Assembly: GCF_000024165.1 (NCBI RefSeq)
Contig: NC_013194.1
Span: 2,604,001-2,668,000, forward strand
DNA from: Accumulibacter phosphatis
GTDB lineage: Bacteria; Pseudomonadota; Gammaproteobacteria; Burkholderiales; Rhodocyclaceae
DNA: 64,000 nt
Direction: 5' to 3'
Shown: in pieces, positions 34,430 through 43,489 of the stretch
How positions within the stretch are numbered: the first letter of the stretch is position 1
How the letters are laid out: each line of letters opens with the position of its first letter
Notes under the pieces: model-generated
What the model was told of the DNA's origin: nothing
What the model saw: only the letters and a program-made list of their open reading frames with translations
Database searches by the model: none
Position numbers and translations under genes: made by a program

Positions 34430-35698
34430 ATGGACAAGAGAACGCCGCCGCCCGCATCTTCCGCCGACAGCACAGCGTCGGCGGGGACTGCGCCAGTCGA
34501 CATTGCCGAGTCGCCGGCTGCCAAGCCGGCAGGGCGTGCCCCCCGGGCGCGCCCAGCGTCGGCAGCTCAGCGGGCCGCGCAGCCCCGCAAGGCCTCGGCC
34601 GGTGACGTTGCTCCGGCACGTACGCCCAGCGCAATGGAGGCCTATGATGTCGCCGAAGCCACCAGTTCGGCGATCGAACACAAGAAGGTTGCCCTGCGTG
34701 ACATCATCGCCCATGTCAGTGTCGGTGATACGGCTTCGCTGGCCAAGACGCTCGAGGCGATCATGACGGGCGCGTCGCCCGATGACGCGCAGGCGTTGCG
34801 CAAGGCCTTGCTGGCCAAGGATGAAGCGCCGGCCGCGAAGCCACCGACCAGCCCCGACGACGAACTGGCGACGAGCTGGCGCGACACGAATTCCTACCCC
34901 TACCGCAACCTGATGTCGCGCCGGGCCTACGAGAAGCAGAAGTACCGCCTGCAGGTCGAGCTTCTCAAACTGCAGAACTGGATCAAGGAAACCGGGCAAC
35001 GCGTGGTGATCATCTTCGAAGGTCGCGATGCGGCCGGCAAGGGTGGTGCCATCAAGCGCTTTACCGAACACCTCAACCCGCGTGGCGGCCGCGTCGTCGC
35101 ACTGGAAAAACCGAGCGAACTGGAGCGTGGCCAGTGGTACTTCCAGCGCTACGTCAAGCACCTGCCGACTGCCGGCGAAATCGTTTTCTGCGACCGCTCA
35201 TGGTACAACCGCGCTGGCGTTGAGCGCGTCATGGGCTTCTGCAGCGAAACCGAGTACACCGAGTTCATGCGCCAGACCCCCGAAGTCGAGCGTACCCTGG
35301 TGCGCAGTGGCATCCACCTGATCAAGTTCTGGTTCTCGGTCAGCCGCAAGGAACAGCGCCGTCGCTTCAAGGAGCGCGAGGTGCATCCGCTCAAGCAGTG
35401 GAAGCTTTCGCCGATCGACCTGGCGTCGCTCGACAAGTGGGACGATTACACCAAGGCCAAGGAGGCGATGTTCTTCCACACCGACACCGCCGAGACGCCG
35501 TGGACCGTCATCAAGTCCGACTGCAAGAAGCGGGCGCGCCTGAACGCGATGCGCTACGTTCTCCACAAGCTCAACTACACCGGCAAGGATATCGACGCGA
35601 TTGGCCCGATCGATCCCCTGCTCGTCGGTCGTCCGCACGTCGTCTACGAACCCAGCGGCAGCGCCCTGCCGGCCGGCGAGCATACGCCGATCCTGTAG
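34430..35698 (+). CDS. ppk2: Polyphosphate kinase 2
   Basis: PPK2 transfers phosphate between polyphosphate and nucleoside diphosphates or monophosphates. The first 150 of 422 residues are an Ala/Pro-rich and helical extension. The PPK2 core (about 165-405) has Walker A 'EGRDAAGKGGAIKR', Walker B 'FCDRSWYNRAGVERVMGF' and the lid 'RRRFKEREVHPLKQWK'. The N-terminal extension is longer than in single-domain enzymes. Its presence suits a polyphosphate-cycling organism. It has its own promoter region and a strong terminator just after the stop, so it is probably monocistronic. GGAGA precedes the ATG. Confidence 0.95.
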   Translation: MDKRTPPPASSADSTASAGTAPVDIAESPAAKPAGRAPRARPASAAQRAAQPRKASAGDVAPARTPSAMEAYDVAEATSSAIEHKKVALRDIIAHVSVGDTASLAKTLEAIMTGASPDDAQALRKALLAKDEAPAAKPPTSPDDELATSWRDTNSYPYRNLMSRRAYEKQKYRLQVELLKLQNWIKETGQRVVIIFEGRDAAGKGGAIKRFTEHLNPRGGRVVALEKPSELERGQWYFQRYVKHLPTAGEIVFCDRSWYNRAGVERVMGFCSETEYTEFMRQTPEVERTLVRSGIHLIKFWFSVSRKEQRRRFKEREVHPLKQWKLSPIDLASLDKWDDYTKAKEAMFFHTDTAETPWTVIKSDCKKRARLNAMRYVLHKLNYTGKDIDAIGPIDPLLVGRPHVVYEPSGSALPAGEHTPIL

Positions 35699-35725
35699 GC
35701 CGAACGCCTTCCCGTTCTGACTGGT

Positions 35726-35752
35726 ACAAGGGGCGCCACTGGCGCCCCTTGT
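35726..35752 (+). terminator. ppk2 terminator
   Basis: ACAAGGGGCGCC (35726-35737) and GGCGCCCCTTGT (35741-35752) form a perfect 12-bp stem with a 3-nt loop, followed by TTTG. It lies 28 nt after the ppk2 stop and also separates it from the convergent maiA. Confidence 0.85.
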
Positions 35753-35772
35753 TTGCTGCCGGCCGGCGAGGG

Positions 35773-36420
35773 CTATTCGGCGTCGGCTTGCTGCGCCGGG
35801 TGCGCGGCAACGAATTCCGGCAGCTCGGCGCAGCGCTCATTGATGCGCCGGATCGTCGGGTACGGAGTCAGATCGACGTCGAAACGTTCGGCGTTGAAGA
35901 CCTGCGGCACCAGGCAGCAGTCGGCGAGAGTCGGTCGATCCCCATGCGCGAAGCTACCCGTCTGCGCGTCGCGTGCCAGGTGTGTCTCGATGATCCTGAA
36001 CCCTTCCTCGATCCAGTGCCGGTACCAGGCCGTCTTTTCGGCCTCGGAAACCTCCAGGTCGCTGGAGAGATACTTGAGGACGCGCAGATTGTTGAGCGGA
36101 TGGATGTCGCAGGCAACCATCAGCGCCAGCGCCCGCACTCTTGCCCGGCCAGCCGCGTCGGCAGGCAGCAGCGGCTTCCCCGGATAGGCCTCCTCGAGGT
36201 ATTCGAGAATGGCCAGCGACTGGCTGATCGTCGTCCCGCCATCCTGCAGGCACGGCAACATGGCGCCAGGGTTGAGCGCGCGGTAGCTTGCCTGCAGGTG
36301 TTCGCCGCCGTTGCGGACGAGATGCACTGGCGCGGCTTCGTAGGGCAGGCCCTTGAGCTGCAGCCCGATGCGCACCCGGTAGGCGGCCGAGCTGCGAAAG
36401 TAGGTGAAGAGCTTGAGCAT
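35773..36420 (-). CDS. maiA: Maleylacetoacetate isomerase (zeta-class GST)
   Basis: MaiA isomerises maleylacetoacetate to fumarylacetoacetate with glutathione, in the homogentisate route of Tyr/Phe breakdown. The 215-residue protein starts MLKLFTYFRSSAAYRVRIGL, with the zeta-class SSxxxRVR active-site motif, and has 'NPGAMLPCLQDGG' and 'QSLAILEYLEE'. AGGAG lies before ATG 36420. It follows the fumarylacetoacetase-family gene in the same direction, which strongly supports the assignment. Confidence 0.93.
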   Translation of the reverse strand: MLKLFTYFRSSAAYRVRIGLQLKGLPYEAAPVHLVRNGGEHLQASYRALNPGAMLPCLQDGGTTISQSLAILEYLEEAYPGKPLLPADAAGRARVRALALMVACDIHPLNNLRVLKYLSSDLEVSEAEKTAWYRHWIEEGFRIIETHLARDAQTGSFAHGDRPTLADCCLVPQVFNAERFDVDLTPYPTIRRINERCAELPEFVAAHPAQQADAE

Positions 36421-36469
36421 CGTCGTCTCCTGGAAATCGCGTCGCCCCGACGCGCCGCGGCCGCGCTGC

Positions 36470-37501
36470 CTATCCTGCCGCGCCTGCTGCCGGCACAAGC
36501 GTCACCGTCTGCTCGATGGCGCCGAAGATGCTGTGCCCGTCGCGATCGAGCATCTCGATGCGAATGCTGTCGCCAGACTTCAGGAAGCCGGTACGTGGCG
36601 CACCACCTTCTATCGTTTCGTACATCCGCAACTCGGCCAGGCAGCAATAGCCGACGCCGCCGTCGGCGATGCTCGATCCGTGCAGACTTCCCTGCCGGTT
36701 CGAGACCGTTCCGGAGCCGATGATCGAGCCGGCGGCGAGTTCGCGCGTCCGGGCGGCGTGCGAGATCAGCCGGCTGAAGTCGAAGGTCATGTCGACGCCG
36801 GCGTCGGGTTTGCCGAAAGGCTGCCGGTTGATGTGGACGAGCAGCGGCAGATGGACCTTGCAGTCGCGCCAGGCTTCGCCCAGCTCGTCGGGAGTGACGG
36901 CGATCGGCGAAAACGCGCTGGCCGGTTTCGACTGAAAGAAGCCGAAGCCCTTGGCCAGCTCGTCGGGGATGAGGTGACGCAGCGAAACGTCGTTGACCAG
37001 CATCAGCAGGCGGATGGCGCCCGCACATTGCTGCGGACCGGCGCCCATCGGCACATCGCCGGTGATCACCGCCACTTCGGCCTCGAGATCGATTCCCCAG
37101 TCCTCGTTCAGCGTCCGTATCGGGTCGTGCGGACCGACGAACGAGTCCGATCCACCCTGGTAGATCAGGGGATCGTTGCGGAACGACGGCGGCAGTTCGG
37201 CGCCGCGCGCGCGGCGGACGAGTTCGACGTGGTTGATGTACGCCGATCCGTCCGCCCACTGGTAGGCGCGTGGCAGGGGCGAATGGCACAGCGCCTCGTC
37301 GAAGGGGAGGGCGTGACGGGCAGCGCCGTCGTTCAGTGCGGTATAGACCTCGGCCAGCTGCGGTGCACAGGTCGCCCAGTCGTCGAGGGCGGCCTGCAGG
37401 GTGCCGGCAATGCCGCCGACCGTCTGGTAGCGGCTCAGGTCACGGCTGACGACGATCAGCGTGCCGTCGCGGCCGCCGGTCTTAAGAGTGGCGAGTTTCA
37501 T
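36470..37501 (-). CDS. Fumarylacetoacetate hydrolase family protein
   Basis: The 343-residue FAH-fold protein has the metal-binding 'EAEVAVITGDVPMG' and 'GSGTVSNRQGS' segments and 'FQSKPASAFSPIAVTPDELG'. The position directly before maiA points to fumarylacetoacetase or a closely related enzyme cleaving fumarylacetoacetate to fumarate and acetoacetate. The N-terminus 'MKLATLKTGGRDGTLIVVSRDL' is typical of the bacterial two-domain FAH relatives. AGGAGG precedes ATG 37501. It probably forms an operon VOC-FAH-maiA. Confidence 0.9.
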   Translation of the reverse strand: MKLATLKTGGRDGTLIVVSRDLSRYQTVGGIAGTLQAALDDWATCAPQLAEVYTALNDGAARHALPFDEALCHSPLPRAYQWADGSAYINHVELVRRARGAELPPSFRNDPLIYQGGSDSFVGPHDPIRTLNEDWGIDLEAEVAVITGDVPMGAGPQQCAGAIRLLMLVNDVSLRHLIPDELAKGFGFFQSKPASAFSPIAVTPDELGEAWRDCKVHLPLLVHINRQPFGKPDAGVDMTFDFSRLISHAARTRELAAGSIIGSGTVSNRQGSLHGSSIADGGVGYCCLAELRMYETIEGGAPRTGFLKSGDSIRIEMLDRDGHSIFGAIEQTVTLVPAAGAAG

Positions 37502-37597
37502 CGGCAGGTACCTCCTGGTGAGCTTTCGACCTCCGGCCGCCGGCAGTTCAGGATGCTCGCGCTCCGGGGTCGGCGGCATTTGCCGTGCGGGGCACGC

Positions 37598-38134
37598 TCA
37601 GCCACCATGGCTGCCGTCGTGCATCCAGGCCGCGTGTTGCGGCGCCCGGCGCGTCCTCGACCATTCCTCGAGCATTTCCCACTTTACCGCATCGAGTCGT
37701 TGCATCATCTCCGGCGTCGCGGTATCGCAGGCCAGCTCGAGTCGATGGCCGCTGGGGTCGAAGAAATAGATCGAACGGAAGATGGTGTGGTCGGTGACGC
37801 CAAGCACCTCAATGCCGTCGGCCTCCAGGCGCCGCTTGATCGCCAGCAGCTCGTCGAGCGACCCGACTTCGAAGGCGATGTGCTGGGTCCAGGTCGGCGT
37901 GTTGCGGTCACGGTCCATCGCCGGTCGGGTCGGCAGCTCGAAGAAAGCGAGGATGTTGCCGCCGCCGGCATCGAGGAAGACGTGCATGTAGGGGTCAGCC
38001 TCGCCGGTCGACGGCACCTTGTTCTCGGCGATGGCGAGGACGAAATCCATGCCCAGGTACCTGCCATACCACTCGACGGTCTGTTTGGCGTCGATGCAGC
38101 GGTAGGCTACATGGTGAATTTTCCGGATACTCAT
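37598..38134 (-). CDS. VOC family protein (glyoxalase/dioxygenase fold)
   Basis: The 178-residue VOC protein has two beta-alpha-beta-beta-beta units: 'IRKIHHVAYRCIDAKQTVEWYGRYLGMDF' with a first metal His, 'TQHIAFEVGSLDELLAIKRRL' with a second His, and 'SIYFFDPSGHRLELA' with the Glu ligand. It lies upstream of the FAH and maiA genes on the same strand, so a role in aromatic ring catabolism is likely. The substrate is not readable. ATG 38134 begins the conserved region. Confidence 0.87.
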   Translation of the reverse strand: MSIRKIHHVAYRCIDAKQTVEWYGRYLGMDFVLAIAENKVPSTGEADPYMHVFLDAGGGNILAFFELPTRPAMDRDRNTPTWTQHIAFEVGSLDELLAIKRRLEADGIEVLGVTDHTIFRSIYFFDPSGHRLELACDTATPEMMQRLDAVKWEMLEEWSRTRRAPQHAAWMHDGSHGG

Positions 38135-38378
38135 TCCCCTCCCCCTGGGTGTTGGTCTTCGACCGATCGCGCGTGGCCGGCAACGACTGCAAGCGAGCGG
38201 GCGACATCTGCGGCACGCCACATTTAACCGAAGTCGAGCCCGTATGGCAATGATTGCCCCTACAATCCTGGTGTGGGCAGACGTAGCGGCAAGCGATCGG
38301 CCGTGCGACGTCCGCCGGCCCATCGGGAATGCCAGCCGGCTGCCAACTGCCTGCATCAACTTCGGGATACTGTGAACC

Positions 38379-38984
38379 TTGGCCACACTGCGTCTGCGTC
38401 AACTTGTCACGCGCCATGTCGGTCCGATAGATCTGTCTGTCGCTGCCGCCGAGTGCGTCTGCATTCAAGGCGCGTCCGGTAGCGGCAAGACGCTCCTGTT
38501 ACGCGCGATCGCCGATCTCGACCCCTGTCAGGGTGAAGCGTCGCTCGACGGCGTGCGCTGCGCCAGCGTGTCGGCTCCCGACTGGCGCCGCTCGGTGGCC
38601 CTGGTGGTGGCCGAGAGCCAGTGGTGGTCGGAACGTGTGCGCGAGCACTTCGACCACGGGGTCGATCCGGTCTGGCTCGAGCAGCTCGGCCTGCCAGCCG
38701 CGGCGATGGATTGGGATCTTGCCCGCTGCTCGACGGGCGAAAGGCAGCGGCTCGCCCTGTTGCGGACGCTGATGCTGCGTCCTGCCGCGCTGCTGCTCGA
38801 CGAACCAACCGGCAATCTCGATCCGGACAGCACGCGGCGCGTCGAGGTCCTGCTCGACGACTATCGACGGCAGCAGCAGGCGGCGCTGCTGTGGGTCAGT
38901 CACGACGCCGGCCAGATCGAACGTGTGGCGCAGCGCCGCTTCGTCCTGCGCAACGGCAGGCTGGAGGAGGGCGGGCCGGCATGA
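38379..38984 (+). CDS. fetA: ABC transporter ATP-binding protein, FetA/YbbL-like
   Basis: The 201-residue ATPase has Walker A 'GASGSGKT', the signature 'CSTGERQRLALLRTL' and Walker B 'ALLLDEPTGNLD'. It is paired with the permease at 38981, which has the FetB fold. FetAB exports iron or otherwise eases iron and oxidative stress in E. coli. The start is a TTG. Its stop overlaps the fetB ATG (ATGA). Confidence 0.9.
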   Translation: MATLRLRQLVTRHVGPIDLSVAAAECVCIQGASGSGKTLLLRAIADLDPCQGEASLDGVRCASVSAPDWRRSVALVVAESQWWSERVREHFDHGVDPVWLEQLGLPAAAMDWDLARCSTGERQRLALLRTLMLRPAALLLDEPTGNLDPDSTRRVEVLLDDYRRQQQAALLWVSHDAGQIERVAQRRFVLRNGRLEEGGPA

Positions 38985-39784
38985 ACGTGATCGCCCTGTC
39001 GCCCGTCGACCTCACCGTCAGCGCGCTTCTCATCCTTGTCCTGGCCGGTCTGTCGCGGCGCCTGCGGCTCGGCGTCGAACGGCAGCTGCTGTTCTCCGCT
39101 GCCCGCAGCACCATTCAACTGCTGCTGATCGGCCTCGTCCTCAAGGTCCTGTTCGACAACGCGCACTTCGTCTGGGTGGCTTTGATGGCAGGGGTGATGA
39201 TCACCGTCGCCGGACGCGAGGTGATGGTCCGCCAGAAGCGCCGATTCCTCGGCTGGCGGGGATTCGGCTTGGGAACACTGTCGATGTTCGTCTCTTCATT
39301 CACGGTCACCGTGATGGCGCTGGTCCTCGTCATCGGCACCACCCCGTGGTACGCGCCGCAATATGCCATCCCGCTGCTCGGGATGATCCTCGGCAATACG
39401 ATGAACGGCATCTCGCTGGGGCTCGACCGGCTGACCCAGGACGCCGCACAGAAACGTCAGATTCTCGAGACGCGTCTGGCGCTCGGCCAGAGCTGGCAAC
39501 GGGCAATTTCCGATAGTCGTCGCGAGGCCATCCGCGTCGGCCTCATTCCGATCATCAACGCCATGTCGGCGGCCGGCATCGTCAGCCTGCCGGGGATGAT
39601 GACCGGCCAGATACTCGCCGGCACGCCGCCGGTCGAGGCCGTCAAGTATCAGATCCTGGTGATGTTCCTGATCGCCGGCGGCACCGGGTTCGGCACCATG
39701 GTGGCGGTCAGCCTGGCAGCCCGGCGCCTGTTCGACGACCGCCAGCGCCTGCGGCTCGACCGCCTGAGCCTGCCCGGGAGTTGA
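38981..39784 (+). CDS. fetB: ABC transporter permease, FetB/YbbM-like
   Basis: The 267-residue inner-membrane protein has about seven hydrophobic helices and the UPF0014/FetB features 'RSTIQLLLIGLVLKVLF', 'GMILGNTMNGISLGLDRL' and 'SLPGMMTGQILAGTPPVEAVKYQI'. It is translationally coupled to the ATPase gene. It is a predicted metal (iron) exporter subunit. Confidence 0.92.
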   Translation: MNVIALSPVDLTVSALLILVLAGLSRRLRLGVERQLLFSAARSTIQLLLIGLVLKVLFDNAHFVWVALMAGVMITVAGREVMVRQKRRFLGWRGFGLGTLSMFVSSFTVTVMALVLVIGTTPWYAPQYAIPLLGMILGNTMNGISLGLDRLTQDAAQKRQILETRLALGQSWQRAISDSRREAIRVGLIPIINAMSAAGIVSLPGMMTGQILAGTPPVEAVKYQILVMFLIAGGTGFGTMVAVSLAARRLFDDRQRLRLDRLSLPGS

Positions 39785-39817
39785 TCCGCAGCGCCGGCCC
39801 GTGCACCGTGCAGCGGT

Positions 39818-40027
39818 TCAGCGGCTGACCGGGGGCACGATATCGCACGCGTGCTTCTCGGCCTGTTTGGCGGACTTCTTTTCCTGGGGACTCAACAGCG
39901 GCTGCTTCTTCTGTTCCTTGTTGCCCTGCCTTGTCTTGCCCCTGATCGTACTCCTCGTGAGCACCCGCGAACGCAGGTGTCTTTCGAGTATAGGCCGATC
40001 GTCGAGCAGAAACCGCCGGTCGGACAA
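39818..40027 (-). CDS. Small Lys/Gln-rich hypothetical protein
   Basis: This is a 69-residue frame with TTG start; a GTG at 39964 gives a shorter form. The middle reads 'TIRGKTRQGNKEQKKQPLLSPQEKK', a charged, low-complexity pattern like small uncharacterised betaproteobacterial proteins. The frame lies between fetB and the FMN reductase gene, on the opposite strand. There is no function and no firm family match, and it may not be a gene. Confidence 0.4.
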   Translation of the reverse strand: MSDRRFLLDDRPILERHLRSRVLTRSTIRGKTRQGNKEQKKQPLLSPQEKKSAKQAEKHACDIVPPVSR

Positions 40028-40193
40028 TGAGTTCCGGCCGCGGGGAGACCGTCCGTCGGCGGGCGGAACCTCCCTGCCGGTACGACGGTCTGTCAGTGAG
40101 GCCCAAGCGCCCGCAACCTTGGCCGAGGCGATTGTCCCTGTCGTTCGGGCTTCCGGGTGTCATCCACTTCCTTTACCTGCACGGGAGATTGTC

Positions 40194-40745
40194 ATGAGCC
40201 AATACCAGATCGCCGTTGTCGTCGGCAGCCTGCGGCGCGATTCGTACAACCGCCGACTGGCGACCGCCGTCAGCCGGTTGGCGCCGTCCGACTTCTTGTT
40301 TGAGGAGGTGGAAATCGGCGATTTGCCACTCTACAACCAGGACGACGATGCCGCTCCCGCCGATTCGGTCCGCCGCTTGAAGGCAGAAATCGCGGCCGCC
40401 CAGGGCCTGCTGTTCGTCACTCCCGAGTACAACCGCTCGCTCCCGGGGGTACTCAAGAACGCGATCGACCACGCCTCGCGCCCGTATGGCCAGAGTGCCT
40501 GGGCCGGCAAGCCAGCCGGCGTCCTCGGTGCGTCGGTCGGCGCGATTGGCACGGCGATGGCGCAGCAGCATCTGCGCAACATCCTCGCCTACCTCGACGT
40601 GCCGACGCTTGGCCAGCCGGAAGCCTTCATCCACGCCAAGGAGGGTCTGTTCGACGAGGCCGGCAACATCGGCGAGGGCAGCCGGAAGTTCCTGCAGAGC
40701 TGGGTGGACCGTTACGTTGCCTGGGTGAAGAAGCACAACGACTGA
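40194..40745 (+). CDS. NADPH-dependent FMN reductase (flavodoxin-fold)
   Basis: The 183-residue protein has the flavin-phosphate loop 'GSLRRDSYNRRLA' near the start and 'FVTPEYNRSLPGVLKNAIDHASRPYGQSAWAGKP', which are hallmarks of the ChrR/SsuE/azoreductase-like NADPH:FMN reductase family. Such enzymes reduce quinones, azo compounds or metals in the cytoplasm. ATG 40194 is preceded by GGGAG; a longer frame upstream is not supported. Confidence 0.92.
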   Translation: MSQYQIAVVVGSLRRDSYNRRLATAVSRLAPSDFLFEEVEIGDLPLYNQDDDAAPADSVRRLKAEIAAAQGLLFVTPEYNRSLPGVLKNAIDHASRPYGQSAWAGKPAGVLGASVGAIGTAMAQQHLRNILAYLDVPTLGQPEAFIHAKEGLFDEAGNIGEGSRKFLQSWVDRYVAWVKKHND

Positions 40746-41002
40746 TAGCGGCTTGCTGCACCGCGAAAGTTGGCCGCCGAACCGGAGCGGTGGCTGCCAT
40801 CGGCAAAGCGAATTGACCGCCAGCGATCTGCCCACGTATCCTCCTTGCGGGGGGCGATCGATTTCCTCTCCTTGGGCGTCCTTCCTCTCAAGAGGTGCGA
40901 AGCGAACCTATTCTTCGACGACCAGCGCCGCCACGGCAGAATGCCGCGCGCCGCTGACACCAGTGGCCGGTCAACGAGCGGCGTGCCGATCAAGGCGCGG
41001 CC

Positions 41003-43318
41003 GTGAAGGTGCTGCGCTACGCCGCCATCGGCTTTGCGGCGATCCTCGGCCTCGCCGTGCTGGCGATCGGCGTCGTCGCGCTCGTCTTCGATGCGAACCG
41101 CTACAAGGCGGACCTTGTACGCATCGTGCAGGAGAGGACCGGCCGTGTGCTGGCGATCGACGGCAACCTGCGTCTGACCTTCTTCCCGCAGATCGGCGTC
41201 GTCATCGAAAGGCTCGCGTTGTCCGGGCCGGCAGGTGCCGGCAAGTTCGCGAGCGTCGGCGAGGCGCGGCTCGGGCTGGCCCTGCTGCCGCTGCTGACGG
41301 GGACAGTCGTCGCCAACCATGTCGAGCTTGCCGACCTTGACGTCGAGCTGGTGAAGCGGGCGGACGGCACGACGAATTTCGAGGATCTGGCGCCGAGTCA
41401 TGGACACCCGGCGCCTGCCGCGTTGCCCGGCCAGCCCGCCAAGCCGGTTGCCCCGCTGGCCCTGGAGATCGACGCGATTCGTCTGCGCCATGCGACCATC
41501 GTCTGGCGCGACGAAGCCAGCGGCCGCTCGCTGCGTTTGACCGGCTTCGATGCAAGGAGCGGTCGCATCGCCCAAGGGGCGCGCGGACAGGTCGAGATCG
41601 CAACACGCGTTGAGGCGTCGGAGCCCACGCTCAAGGTCGACCTCAAGGGCTCGGCGGGGTACCGTCTGGATTTCGCGCGAGGGGCGTTCGCGTTCGATGA
41701 TGTCGATTTGCGGCTGGCCGGTGATGCGCCCGCTGACGTCGGTCTGGTGGCCATGCTCAGGGGCGATGTCGAAGTCGACCCGGCCCGCGATCTGGTCGAC
41801 ATCGCGAAGCTCTCCGTCGCGTTGACGACCCGGGATGGCCTCGACCTGAAAGCGAGCGTGCCGAAACTGCGCCTGACGTCGACCGGCGCGGTCGGCGAGG
41901 CGGCGAGCGCCGAGCTGAAACTGGTTCGGCCGGTGCGCACGCTGACGGCCAGGCTCGAATTGTCGGCGCTGGCGGCCGAGGGGAAGCAAGTCCGCTTCGC
42001 CAGACTCGGCGCGGAGGCCGAAGTGAAGCAGGGTGAGACGACCGTCGTCGTCAAGCTGGCATCGCCGCTGGCCATCGATTACGCGGCGCATACCGCCGAT
42101 CTGTCGTCGCTCACGGGCGAACTCCTGGCCAGCGGGCCGCAAATCCCAAAGAAATCGGCGAAGGTTTCGCTCAGCGGCGGCGCACGCGTCGCCTGGGGAA
42201 AGCCGTCAAGCGTGAGCGCGGAACTCGCGGCGCAGCTTGATGACTCGAACCTCAGGCTGAAGATTGCCGTGGCCGATTTCGAGCACCCGGCCATCGACTT
42301 CGCGGTGACCGCCGACCAGCTCGACGTGGGTCGCTACCTGGCGCTGGTGGGCGCGTCCAGCGAGGGCACTGCGCACGTTCTGCAGGCCGCCGGCGCCGCC
42401 GCCCCGGCGGCCGCCGGCGGGCAAGCGGCCGCGCCGGAGAAGGCGATCGACCTGACGGCGCTCAGGAGTCTGAACGCGACCGGCAGCGTGCGAATTGGCG
42501 CACTCGCGGTGCGGCACATCAAGGCCGAGAACGTGCTCCTCGGTTTGCGGGCCGCTGCCGGCCGGATCGACATTGCGCCGCTCAACGCCAACCTCTATCA
42601 AGGCACGCTGGCCGGCAGCGCGAGCGTCAACGCGCACAGCAACCAGTTCTCGATGCGCGAAAAGCTGACAGGTGTTGCACTTGGCCCGCTGCTTCGCGAC
42701 GCCGTGGGCGTCGACCGGCTTGCCGGACGCGGCAGCGTCGCGCTCGACCTCACGACTACCGGCACGACGCTCACCGCCTTGAAGCGGGCTCTCACCGGCA
42801 GCGTGCGCATCGACGTTCGCGATGGCGCGGTGAAGGGCGTCGATCTTGGCGCCATCATGCGCGCCGCAGGCTCGCTGCTGGGCTCGAAGGCAAGCGTCGA
42901 GGGGCGGGCCAAGGCCACCGACCAGACCGAGTTCTCCGAACTCTCGGCGAGCTTCGCGATTCGCCAGGGTGTCGCGCGCAGCGACGACCTCTCGGGCCAG
43001 TCGCCGCTGCTCAAGGTGACGGGCGCCGGAAGCATCGACATCGCCACGGAGCGCATCGACTATCTCGTCAAGGCTGCCCCGGTCGGGGCGATTCCCATTG
43101 GTCACGGCCGCACGCTGACCGTTCTCCGGGGAGTGGCGGTGCCGGTGCGAATAAGCGGTTCGCTTGCCGCGCCGGAGTACTCGGTCGACCTGGCTCAGTT
43201 GGCGGTCGAGTCAGCGAAGACCGGCGTCAAGCTCACCATCGGCGCGGCGGTGGGCGCTCCTGAAGGCGCTGTGCCGCTGGTCAAGGACCTGTGGCACGGC
43301 CTGCGCGGAAAAAAGTAG
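41003..43318 (+). CDS. asmA: AsmA family protein
   Basis: The 771-residue protein has one N-terminal membrane anchor ('AAIGFAAILGLAVLAIGVVALVF') and then a long periplasmic beta-rich domain. AsmA features are 'FDANRYKADLVRIVQERTGR' at the N-terminus and 'LTGVALGPLLRDAVGVDRLAGRGSVALDLT' in the C-terminal AsmA_2 region. AsmA/TamB-like proteins are thought to move phospholipids between membranes. It starts at GTG 41003. It has Ala/Gly-rich inserts at about 460-480. Confidence 0.92.
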   Translation: MKVLRYAAIGFAAILGLAVLAIGVVALVFDANRYKADLVRIVQERTGRVLAIDGNLRLTFFPQIGVVIERLALSGPAGAGKFASVGEARLGLALLPLLTGTVVANHVELADLDVELVKRADGTTNFEDLAPSHGHPAPAALPGQPAKPVAPLALEIDAIRLRHATIVWRDEASGRSLRLTGFDARSGRIAQGARGQVEIATRVEASEPTLKVDLKGSAGYRLDFARGAFAFDDVDLRLAGDAPADVGLVAMLRGDVEVDPARDLVDIAKLSVALTTRDGLDLKASVPKLRLTSTGAVGEAASAELKLVRPVRTLTARLELSALAAEGKQVRFARLGAEAEVKQGETTVVVKLASPLAIDYAAHTADLSSLTGELLASGPQIPKKSAKVSLSGGARVAWGKPSSVSAELAAQLDDSNLRLKIAVADFEHPAIDFAVTADQLDVGRYLALVGASSEGTAHVLQAAGAAAPAAAGGQAAAPEKAIDLTALRSLNATGSVRIGALAVRHIKAENVLLGLRAAAGRIDIAPLNANLYQGTLAGSASVNAHSNQFSMREKLTGVALGPLLRDAVGVDRLAGRGSVALDLTTTGTTLTALKRALTGSVRIDVRDGAVKGVDLGAIMRAAGSLLGSKASVEGRAKATDQTEFSELSASFAIRQGVARSDDLSGQSPLLKVTGAGSIDIATERIDYLVKAAPVGAIPIGHGRTLTVLRGVAVPVRISGSLAAPEYSVDLAQLAVESAKTGVKLTIGAAVGAPEGAVPLVKDLWHGLRGKK

Positions 43319-43489
43319 GCGCTGTGCCGGCCGCGCTGGCGAGTTGCCTGTTGCCTTGAGCCTTGCTGGTCGTCCGCGGCACCGCAGCCACTGAAGCGCT
43401 GGCTGGCGGTGTGCGACAAAGACGACCATTCGCACGCCGGATCAGGTATCGTTGCTTCCTGGCCCACAAGACATTACGCGAGTTGCCCC

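Noticed and set aside
40712..42142. Long minus-strand open frames opposite the AsmA gene
   Set aside because: They mirror the codon pattern of a GC-rich gene on the other strand, have no recognisable domain and no ribosome-binding site.
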